Shown here piece by piece: positions 12,801-24,800 of a stretch of DNA of 64,000 nucleotides. The notes under the pieces were generated by a model. The model had not been told where the DNA came from. It was given only the letters and a program-made list of their open reading frames with translations, and made no database searches. Made by a program: the position numbers and the translations under genes. Positions within the stretch are counted from its first letter, which is position 1, and each line of letters starts with the position of its first letter. The DNA comes from Caenorhabditis elegans (taxonomy: Eukaryota > Nematoda > Chromadorea > Rhabditida > Rhabditidae). The stretch lies in the NCBI RefSeq assembly GCF_000002985.6, contig NC_003283.11:19159501-19223500 (forward strand). Reading direction: 5' to 3'.

Positions 12801-15800
12801 TTTGAATTTTTACAAAAAAATTTTTTCCGAAAATTTCTAAAAATGAGATTTTAAATAGAAAAAAAAATTTTTTGAGAATTTTTTTTTGAAAATTGAAAAA
12901 CAATTTTATTTTATTTTTTATTTTGACCAATTATATTTACTCCGAATTTTTTTTAATATATCAATACTGATTTTGAAAAAACAACTATTTATAAGTGACG
13001 AAGTTTAGGAAGAAGGCATTAGTGAGAGAGCGCAGACAGCGAGAGTGTCTCGTTTCTCTGCGCTCTCTCATATTCGAAATTTCAAGAGTATCTGAAATAT
13101 ATCATGATTAAACCGAGGAAACTTAAACCGAGAAAATATGATAATTTTTATTTTAAGCGTAAATTGTTTAAAAATTGTAAATCTCATTTTTAGAAATTTT
13201 CGGAAAAATTTTTTTTTCGAGATTATTTTTAAATTTTTTTGTAAAAATTCAAATATGTATATTTTGAATTTGCAATGAAAATTTGATGAGAAAATCTTTA
13301 ACTTTTAAAATTTCCGATAAAAACCACATGGGAACTTTCGACCAAAAAAAAATTTTGGCCAAAAATTTTTGATTGAATTTTACACACTTTTGAAACATTA
13401 ATGTGCACTTTTTGTTAAGTATGTTATTCTGATTAATTTAAGTATAAACATGGCATATTTCTGATAACTTCGAATTTTAGAGGTATTATTATATATACGC
13501 CTAAAAACCACTACCGTAACACTGTTAGTATCGCTGTAAGATAAAAATACCCCATTGACAAAAATTCAAAATTTTCAAAATTCTTGTAAGATTTAGTACA
13601 ATAAACTTGTGAAACTCTTTAAAAAAATTTTCAAAATTAAAAAAAAAAATTTTTTCCAAAATTTTCAAAAAAAAATTTAATCTCAATTATGTCAAAAATC
13701 ATTGTCTCAGGTGTCAATCTTTTTGCAATTCCTCCATTTTTTCCCGAAAACCAAGATGATCGATGGCTCATCACACTTTCCCCCACACACACAGCCGTTC
13801 ACCAACCAACCACAAAATGACAATTTTTTTTTTTCAAAATTGCCAACTTTTTGCTTTATTTCAAACCTTGCCGGAGCTTCAATGAACTTTTCCTGGCGCT
13901 TAATTTCGCAAACTTTTTGTGCGTTTTCCTTTTTCCAATTTACTGCCGCTAGTCGTACATCTCGTTGACATGTCCTTCCTCCTCATTTTGACCTTTTTCA
14001 CACCAAATATTTGGATTCAAGTGCATTTTTCTGTGTGGAACAATGTTTTTCTCACAACAATTTCGGAAAAAAACACAAAAAATTTAATATGAAATTTTTT
14101 TTGACAAAAAAAATTTCGAAAAAAATTCCATAATGTCGAACTTTTCCAAAATATATAAAATTTACATATCTTTGAATATATATTTTTAAAAATTCAAAAA
14201 TCACATGTACCATCATAGAAAAAATTTTTTTTTTTTTTTGAATTTTTTTTTGAAAAATTTCAAAATTGTCGAAAAAAACTACATTTTCAAAACCAAAAAA
14301 TTTGTACTCAACCAAACCACGTATAATTCGTGACTTTTAAAGTGTACATATCAAAGGTCTCATCACGAAAATAACAGCAGCTACAGTAACCTGGGGGCGC
14401 TGACTCGAAATTTCAAATTTATCAGAAATATGTCATGATTATACTTAAATTGACCGGAAAAGTATGCAAATTTTGAAATGTTCAATCTTATCACACACAG
14501 TTATTGATTCTTTAAAGAGAAACGAAATTTCAAAAAAAAAATATTTTATTAATTTTTTTTTTGAAAAATGATCTACATAAAGTTAGTCATATTTTCCAAA
14601 AAACCAATTCTACATTATTTTTCGCAAAATATATAAGTACCCTGCCCCATAATGAAACTAAAATTCATGTGTATAAATTTTTTTTCGAAATTTTCTTCCC
14701 AAAATTCTCCGATTTTTACCAGTTTTATACAAAATCAATTTGAGTTTTTTGCTAATTTTCAAAAAAAAAAAAAAAAAAAAAAAGACCTCGAAACTTAAAA
14801 TTTATCAGAAATATGTCATGATTATACTTAAATTGACCGGGAAAATATGCGAAATTTGAAAATTTAAATTTAAAAAATCCTAAACCAAAAAATGTTGAAA
14901 AAATTAGTTTTTAATTTTAGGAAAAAAAATCAAAAAAATTTTTTAATTTGTTTTTTTTTCAAATTTTTTTTTCAAAATCTTCAAAATTGCAAAAATTGTG
15001 TGTTTTTTCTAATTGTATCATAATTGTTCCATCATTTTTTTTTATTCCTGTCATTTGCAGTAGCTTCTCCTTATTTGGACTTCACCGTTTAACATTTTTC
15101 CGCTGAATCTCCTGTTAAAAATTTTTGTCCGAAGGAATTATTAAAATAACTATATAAATTAGTTTTTTTTGCAGTTTAAAAATTTTTAATAATGGTTTTT
15201 TTCTTTTTTTCTTCTTTTTTTTTCAAATTTCTAAACACAACCTACCCAATAACATTCCAGTAGTGAAATGCAATGCGGTTAAGCCTATTTCTCCTTTTAC
15301 TAATGATGACGTCATCAACTACTTCCACGTCACCGAGTAAAAAATCGATAACCGTTACGTCATCCTCGTCCTCCTCCTCCACGTCATCATCAGAATCTAT
15401 GCCACGTCATCACAAAACACGCCGGCGACGTCACGGAGACTATGAGGATTCGGAAAATGACGATGATGACGAAGATTATTCGGAGGACGAAGGTGAAGCC
15501 CCACCACCACCTCCCCCGGCGCCGCCACAAATGACCGACGAGGAAAAATCGATAATGTGGCAGAACCCGGAACATCCGGAACGTCGCCAAGGACGGTATT
15601 CCGGTGGAGACGATGAACAAACCGAATTCGTGAGAACTGAATATACCGACATGGAATATAAGAAATTAAGGACTTATAGTGAGTTTTTGAAAAGGACCTG
15701 GAATATGCGAAAATGTTGCGAAAATTTGAAAATTTTGACAACAAAAAAAGGCTCATTGAGCCCTAACTCTGTCCTGAATGGTTTTTTTTGAAAACGAATA

Positions 15801-18800
15801 AAAATTTTGAATTTGACGCCCATATTAAAAATAGGAAAGTATTTAAAATTCGACAACACACAAAATGCTCATTGAGCCATAACTCAGCGCTAAGTGATTT
15901 TTATTGAGAATAAAATTAAATTTTGAAATCCTTCAACATTTTGCTACAAACTAGACACCCACATTAAAGAATTGAAAAATTAAATAAAAAAAATAAAAAT
16001 AAAAATAAATTTTTTGGCCTAAAATTTTATGTCAAAAAAAGTTTTCATCAATTTCTGGAATTTCAGATTTATGGGTTAAAAAAATTTAAAATTTTTAAAT
16101 GCGCTAAAATTAAGTTTCAAAGTGTTAAAATGATTCATTAAAGCATTTGAAAAGTTGTATAAAAATTTAGAAAAAAATCTGACGGGAAATTTTTGCACCA
16201 GAATTTTTATATTTTTTCGAAAAAAAAATCGTTTTTTTTACGGTTTAACTTGTTTTACAGCAATAAAGTATATGTATTAGACTTAAAAATAGTCCAAAAC
16301 CGAGTTCAAATGTCTTTGTAAGGCCTTTTCTCGGCGAGCATTTTATGATGTCGAACTCAAAAAATCAAAATTCTGCAAAACGTCACTTAGAGCCAAGTTA
16401 TAGCTCAGTGAGCATTTTGTGTAGTCTAACTCCATAATTCTTCTCAATGTGACCTTCGTTCTGGAAACTCAAGCTTTAAAAAATGTTCAACAGTGCCTAG
16501 AAACCTAGAAACAAGTTACAGCTCAGTGAGCATTTTGGGGCGTCAATTTTAAATTTTTAATTGAATTTTCCTGGCAGGTGCTAAAGTCTCAAAATTTCAA
16601 ATTTTATGGTACAAAACTGGATTTATTTTAACTCTTTTTCCCGTTTTTTCAGTTTTCCCAAAGAAATATAGATTCACATTGCTCATTCATTAGTCCTATA
16701 GTAGTAGTTCTCTATAGAAATTCCAATCCAATTATATTAATTAAGTCCCGCACTCCCCAACTGTGCTTCATTCTATTATTATTATTTTATAATTCCCAGT
16801 ATATACATAGGCTTCGCTCCTATCGATTTTTTTGGAGATTTTAGATTTTCAAAAAAAAAAAAGTTTCAAAAGTTTTTCATTTCAACCTCAAAACTGGCGC
16901 CAAACTTCACATCCCTTTTTGTTTCCAAAAATTCGCGAGAAATTTTCAAAATATATATTCTGGCAATGTTCATGCACACATATACCATGCTGAAAAATTC
17001 ATGAATCTGTGTGCTCTGCGCGAGCTCGCGAGCTCTCAAACAAATAGGTATCTTTCGAGAATATACCACCCCCTGCGACACAAGAGATTGAGGTTTGCGG
17101 ATTTTTTTTTCGAATTTTTTCAAATGAAACTGTGAGATTTTATTTTCCTGTAGCCTGTCAATTCCCAATTATTTAGAAATTTTGAAATTAAATTTCAAAT
17201 TTTCTGAGAAATTTTTTTGGCAGGAATTTAAAAAAATTTTTGAGTACAAATTTTGGCGGGAAACTCAATTTTTTAGAGAAATTTTTTTTTACCGGGAATT
17301 AACATTTTTGGTTAAACTTTTTAACGATAAATTCAAAATTTCCAAAAAAAAAAACTTTTTGGCGTAAATTTAAATTTTTTGAGAGAATATTTTGGCTGGA
17401 AATTCAAGCGTTCCAATACAATTTTTTAGCGGGAAGTTCAAATTTTTTTTAGACCAAAATTTTAGAGAAAATTTTGTGAAATATTATTTTTTGGTGGGAA
17501 ATTCGAATTTTAAACAAGGAATATTTTTAATTTTTTTTTTTGAGAAAACAAATTATGGCGGTGAACTAAAATAGTTTAGAACCGATGTAGAGCTCAATGA
17601 GCAATTTGGGCTGTCAATTTCTTTAGAAAAGACTGCAAAATCAGTATCCAACTTTAATATATTTTGTAATTTTTGAACTATCTCCAAAATCCCTACCAAA
17701 AAAAAAATCAAATATTTTTGGAACACAGCCAATCGAATTATGAAGTCGCAGTCGAAGTCACTCGACACACATACACACACTATGATTTAGTTAAACTTTA
17801 TAAATAAATATAATCATCGTTCGGTGCCCCCCGCCGCCTTCTCCGTCTTCGTCTTCTTGCTATTTTCATGTCATCATGCCCATAGTGGTGTGCTCCGTGC
17901 TCCGACGAAGAAGGAGAAGCTCATCATATTTGCATAATCGACAAGTTGACAGCGTCTTAGAGCATTTTCTTCTATGGATTTTTATACCTTTTTTGTATGT
18001 GTGTTTTTTTTAAAACAATTTCCTTTTTTGAAATTTTATGAAATTGACATCTCGAAATGCTCATTGAGGTATAACTCGGTTTAAAATTATCCTAGGAAAA
18101 AGCTTACAAAATTTTTGAACTTTCGATAAAATTTTCGATCCCAGAAAAAATTTAAGTAAATATTTGATTTTTCCATAAAATTTACTACTAATTTTTCCCC
18201 CCATATTCATAACTTTACAGTATTCGAAATTGACGCCCTAAAATACTCAGTGAGCACTAACTTGGCTCAGAGAACCCTTTTGGAAAAATAATGGTATTTT
18301 TATATAATTTTAAAATTCAAGAGTTAAAGATTTCAAATTTTTTGGTGAAACCACTAGAAATTGAACATTTTTCAACATCGACAGCACAAAATGCTCATTG
18401 AGCTCAGCTTGGCCTAAAAAGATAGATTTTAAAAAAATATTTCAAGCAAAATTTCTCCCCAAAAGCTTTCAAAAAAGCGCACATTTTGGAAAAAAAATGC
18501 ACCAGTGGCTCAGCCGGGTAGAGAGATGGCTATGGCTCAGAAGGTCGGGGGTTCGACCCCCAAGCCGGGTTAGTTTTTTTTTCGGTGTTTGTATTGCAAT
18601 TTTATAATCAAAAATCATTCTCTAAACGCCAGAGCTTTAGTTTTTTGTGAAAAAACCCCAACACAAAAGGTAAAAACCAAATTGCTCCCCCCCCCCCCTC
18701 ACCAAAATTGCACATTCACACTTTTTATAGAGGTCGAGTTTCTGCGCGTGATTTGGAGGTATATTTCGGGGGGGGGGGGGTGTCTAAGAGCTTGAGCTCC

Positions 18801-21800
18801 ACGCTCCACTTGATTCCATATTTTTTGCACTTTTTTCACCCGGCGCCCCAGCTTTTTGGCCTTTTTATAGGATTTTTGTTATACAATGTTTGATTTATGG
18901 TATTTTCAATTAATCTAGTACGAAGAATTTGAAATTTTTTGGCTGAAAATTTAATCAAAAATACTTTTGTTGTTGTTGTTTTTGAGCTTGTCTGACAAGT
19001 TTGAGCAATTTTTTAAATTTTTTTTGAGCTTTTAAGCTTGGTATAAATTCAAATTCTCATGTGAAAAATTTTGTACTTTAAAAAAAAAAGTATTTCTACC
19101 AATTTTTTTTGGGTCTGTCTCTCTGAAAAATGTTGTGTTTAAAATTTGTTTTCAAATTTTAATTTTTTTTTTTCCAAATTTTCTTTATAGTTTCCCAGAT
19201 GTTTGTCATAATATCTCACTTCCCGTATAAAAATTTTCAAATTTCCGGTGACCACAATTTTTCGTCCCAATTTTCCAAATTTCCGGTTTATTATGCATTT
19301 CAAAGTGCACCACCTCCCACAGAATTTCGACTATTTCTCTTCTTCCTTTGGAATACAAATAGTCTTCAAATTACTTGAGCTTTTGTGCTCACGGAGCACA
19401 TTTTTGCTCAATTTCGAAAAAAAAAATTTGGAGCAAAAATTGTTTTTTTTTGGATTTTTTTTTTTCAAAAATTTTTCAAAAAAAATTCCTTCTCTAATTT
19501 TTTATTTCTCATTTTTACTCAAAAAAAGTATCCAACCGCTCAATTGCTTTATCTTCACCCAATTCAACTGGAATAATGCGATTGTGTGGAGCTCTGGCCT
19601 CCGGGCTCTGGTTCCGCCCACTTTTTGGCAACTAGTGCTCAGAAATTGAGTGAGCTATCCAATCAGATCATCACTTGGTTGAATGGATGGTTAGACTTGG
19701 TTTTTGTAAATTTTTGAGATGAAAAATGAGGTTTTTTTTTTTGAAATTTTTTTGAATTGATTTTTCAGCCATTTTTGAACATTTTTTATCCCATTTTTTC
19801 TACTACAGAAATCACCAAATAATTGCTTCCATGAAAAATTGGCAAAAAATGGACCATTATTCTCAACTTCCGATCATTTTTTTTTCTTTTCATAGCTTTA
19901 TGTTGGTTTTTAATCGTTCCAGTAACTTTTTTATGTGAATTATTAATTTTCGAAGATTTTAAGTAGTAAAATGGTAGAATTTTCAAAAAAAAAAAATTCA
20001 GCAGTTTACTAGAAACTTACGTTAGGCATTCTGAAAATTTCAAAAACATTTTTTTTTTTGGGTCAAAAAAATTTTTTTTTTGTAACATTCCAATTACCGA
20101 AAAAAAATTTACAGTAGAACCCAGTTTCTGAGCAAGTATTTTGACTTAAATCTAAATCTCTAAAAATGTATAGTTTTAGTTTTTGTTTTCTAAAAAAAAC
20201 TTGCGCAAAAAAAAAAAAAAATTTTTTGAATTTTTTTTGATTGTTTTTTTTTCGAATAATTCATCAATTATATGTAGATTTGCAATAAAATTTTTTGCAA
20301 ATTTACTTTAACAAATTTTTATTTTGACCAAAAAACCTGTATTTTAACGTTAAAAAAACCAAATTTCCACAATAAATGGAAATCGACGCCCCAAAATGCT
20401 CATTAAAAACACTTTTAATTAGGTAGTTTTTGAGAAAAGTAACCTTTATATTTAATTTATCTAGGTAATTTTAAAATATAAAAACTTAAAATCCTACTGC
20501 TTTGGTTTGAATTTTGAAAAAAAAATTGGCCTGGAAAACGGAAAACGTTTTCGGAATTTTGTTTCAAAAAAAAATTTCAAAGTTGTTAAAGTAAAGATTT
20601 ACTTTTTAAAAAATTAAAAAAATTAAAATTTCAAAACATTAGGCATTTTAACAAATGCCTATCATTAAATTAAAAAAAAAAGAAATTCTACGCCCCGAAA
20701 TGCTCACTGAGCCGTAACTTCTTAAAACTGGTCTGAAAAAATCAAATTAGATTTTTTTTTGATTTTACAGTTTCTAATAATTTAATATTTAACGGTAGAC
20801 AAATTTCGATTAAAAAAAAGTTTTTATCAAAAAAAAAATTTTTTTGAGAAAATTTTTTCTTCCAAAAATCCCAAAAAACGCAAAAAAATTTCCAGCGTTC
20901 GTCATTATTTTTCCCCTTTTCTTACCAACTTCCGTCTATTATATAACTATACTACTTTTTTTGGAGCACTTTATGTGCTCTATTGCCCTCTTTTATATGA
21001 TATTGTGGGACCCCTGAATAGGATTTTCACACGATAATTTTGAATTCTTGGTATATATCTGATTGAACTTTTATGAGTTGTATCAAAATCCCAGACCACC
21101 CTCCTGAATCTTGTTGTGCAGCAACAATAGGGTATTAAGTAATTGAATTTATTGAAGAATGAGAAAATGAGAAAATGACTCGGAAAATGCAATTTGCGGG
21201 GGGCCCAATCTGGCTTGAAAATAATAGGAAAAGTACAAAAAACTAGTGTAGAATTCTATGGCGAATTCACCAAATTTAAGACGTTTTTATTAAAAATTTG
21301 CAGGGCGAAAAATTACATAAATTATTTTGTAATGTTCTTGTAGAAATGTTTTGAGTCAAGTTAGAGCTTGATAAGCAAATTTTTTTTTGCAATTTTTATT
21401 GGTTTTTGCAGATTATATAACGAAGAAATATTTTAGAAGTTGTTTGGAAAGTATTAATTTTTCGAAAAAAAAGTTTTTTGAATTTTTTCGTCCAAAAAAA
21501 TTAAATTTTTCCAGAAACTTCAAAAATGTTAACCATCTGTCTAAAAATCAATGAAAATTTCGAAAAAAAAACTAGTTTTTGAAACAATTCTACAGGACTA
21601 GAAAGTAGTGAAAATTGAAGGATTCAGGTTGGAGCTGTGTCGCCTACTTTCCACTACGTCGGAGGCCTGTAGAATTGCTCCGAGAGCTGGTTTTTTTGCA
21701 ATTTTTTATTGTTTTTTGCAGATTATAAAACAAAGAAATGTTTTGGAAGCTTTTCGGAAATTTTAATTTTTCGCAAAAAAAAAACACATTTTTTTCTATT

Positions 21801-24800
21801 TTTTTTCCATCCTAAAAATATGTTTTTTTCAAAAAATTTTAGCTTTTCCAAAAAACTTCAAAGTTTTGATCTACTTTTAAAAAACCTTAAATCATTAAAA
21901 ATCCTCAAAAAACAGTTTTTGAAACAATTTTTAATTTTTGGAAAAAAAAACAATTTTTTTTGAATTTTTTTCATCCTAAAAATTTTTTTTTCAAAAATTT
22001 TATTTTATCCAAACACTTTAAAAAATATTTTTTTTTAACTGTCTGAAAAACAATAGAAGTTTGCAAAAAACCAGGTTTTGTAACAATTCTACAGGGCTTG
22101 GAAGTAGTACTAACAATTTGAGTCTACGTAATTCAAACTCTTATATCTCCGCACTGGTAATAGCTATCAAAAAGTTCCTAACTAAGACTATACTCAAAAA
22201 GTTATGCTTAACAACTTTTCAGTTGACAACTTTTTTCTAGCTCTACACATTTCAAAGATACACCTCAAAAACTGCTCCACACAAGCCTTCCAAATAAATC
22301 ACTGGGTGGTGTCTCTAATAGTTACCGCATCGTGAATCCTTCTACCGTAACCCCCGTCAATTGTCAGCCGCTTGACAATGATGTATTACTAATCACTTGC
22401 CTCTTCCTGACATCAACCTGCCGAACATTACACCACTCCCCCTCCCTGCTCACCACTAATTCCTCTTTCATCTTTCGCCGACTATCTGTGAAATTGAATT
22501 TGTGAAATGGGGGAAATTTTATTTGGATTTTCTTATTTAGAGGGAATAAAAAAATTTAAAAAAATAATATAAATAATACTTTTACAAAAATAGTTTTTAA
22601 AAAATTTCGGAAAATTTTTTTTTTAATATTCTGAAAATTTCAAAAAATTTTAATTTCCAAAAAAAATTTTTTTTTGAAACTTTCCAAACTTTGAAAATTA
22701 ATATCTGGCTTCCAAATTATTCCAGTTAAACTTTTGAAAAAAAAAACTGGAATTCAACATCCCAAAATGCTCATTGAGCTTTAATTTAATGTTCGGCATA
22801 GCTACATAAAAACTAGACATTTTTCAAATTTCTCACATAATTTTACATGCTAGGCATTTTTTTAAAAATTTGGTAGATTCCAAAAAAAACCCAAATTTTA
22901 GAGACACTGAAATTTGAAATTTGACAACCCAAAATGCTCATTGAGCCATAACTTGATTCAAAATCATTTTAGCAGAATTTGGTTTAATTATTTGAAACCA
23001 CCATGAAATTTGCAATTGATTTGTCCCCCATATCAATAAGTGGAAAATTTTGAAAATTTGACATCATAAAATTTGGCTCATTGAGCTCTAACTGTGCTCA
23101 GTGAGACTCTGGAAAAATCAATTTAAAATTTTCCACTAATTTTAAGGAATATGTCTTTAAATTCGTAAAAATTAGGCACTCTTTGATGAATTTCTAATAT
23201 ATTGGAAATCGACAACCTAAAATTCTCATTGAGCAATAAATAACTCGACCCAAAATCATTTAAGTTCGAATTAATTTAAAAAACTGAGTTTACTATAAAA
23301 TTTGCAATTGATATGACCCCATATCAAAAAACTGATTTAGGCAAAACTTCACAAAATATTTTAAAAATTTATTTCAATTTCACATGTAGTTTTAGATAGA
23401 ATTTTCACAGTAAGAAATATATATATATAATAATTCTGGATTTTTTTCCCAAAAAAAACAAAAATTCCCCCAGTAAACCATAAATTCTCAGCTCTGAACA
23501 TGTATAAGTATCTAAGAAACAGATAATGTCCCTTTTTCGAAACTTTTCCCCCCCGTTTTTCTTTTGACACTTTTTCATGGCTTCTTCTTCCATCCTACTA
23601 ATCGGTCTTTTTATCTCCCATGGGATCCCCCGGGGCCGCCGGAAGAATATCGAAAACTTCCACTAAACACACAATCATTGTCTTTTTGTTTCACGGCCGG
23701 TTCAAATTTTTCAATTCTGAATTAATTTACTGTTGAATTTACTTTAATTGTTCGGAATTTGACATCCCAAAATGCTCATTGAGCTCTAACTTGGCTCAGG
23801 ATGTTTTTAGTTGAAGTGAAATTTGCTATAACTTTGACACTCATTTTGGCATATTTGAAATTTTTAGAAACTGACATCCCAAAATGCTCACTGAGCTATA
23901 GCTTAAAATTACGTAAGCTTTCAATTTTTCCAGAAAATTTTCTACGGAATCGCAAAATTTTTTTATTTTTAAAAATTGCAAATTAAAGTATATAAAAGGA
24001 TTTGTTTTGAAGATTATAATTTTGTAAATTAAAAAAAAATTTCAAATTACATTGTACATGAAATTTTGTCCTAGAAACAAGGTAAGTCAAATAAATTTAA
24101 ATAAAATTTAACATCACAAGTAGCTCAATTGCTTAAATTCTATTAGTTATAGATTTCGACGCCCCAAAATGCTCATTAAGCTGTAACTTAGCTCTAGCTT
24201 ATTCAGCTAAAAATTGTGTTGTAAGTTCGGATTTCTTGTAAAACTTGCTAAAGATTTGACGGAATTTGACACCCCAAAATGCTCATTGAGCTATAAATTT
24301 GTTTTGGGTCATTTCAGTTACAAATTGACATAATTTTTCAATTGTTCAAGGCAATTTTAATCAGTTTAAGTTTTTTTTTTAATTAAGCACGCTCAGTACG
24401 AAAAAATTAGGCATACATTATAACGTCATTGTTTTTTGTTAAAATTTGACATCTAAAAATGCTCATTGTGAAAAATATTTTATTTTGTATTTTTTCAATT
24501 TTGATTTCAATTTCAATATAATTATTGAAAAATTGAAAAAATTGCAAACTGCAATAAAAATAAAATAATTTTTATTTTTTGGAAATTTCGGAAGAAAAAC
24601 ATTTTTTGGAATTTTTTTTTGGAATTTTTTTTAAAAAAATGCATTTTTTTGAATTTTACCGGACATAACTGTTTTTTGACACAAACTATTTTAAATAAGC
24701 TCGAATATGTAGCTCACCGTGAGTGTAAAGACTACCCCCCTCCCCCCCCCCTCCCAACTAGTAACTCCACCGCTCATCATCTCTCTTAATCGAATCGGGT

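Larger units (their letters stand above)
16541..22740. other. HOT-gene intron, mixed repeats and AT tracts
   Basis: More GCTCANTGAGC elements lie near 17592, 18056, 18240, 18390, 20393 and 20700. There are poly-C and poly-G runs at 18680-18783 and a diverged duplication at about 21388-22110. A degenerate tRNA-like sequence lies at 18499-18572. I found no coding exon that fits splice phase and looks protein-like. Confidence 0.5.

Noticed and set aside
15390..15756. Antisense open frames opposite the acidic first exon
   Set aside because: They arise from the mirror of Asp/Glu/Pro codons and have no splice or domain support.
18499..18572. A functional tRNA gene
   Set aside because: The T arm is good but 5' and 3' ends do not pair into an acceptor stem and no convincing anticodon arm forms.
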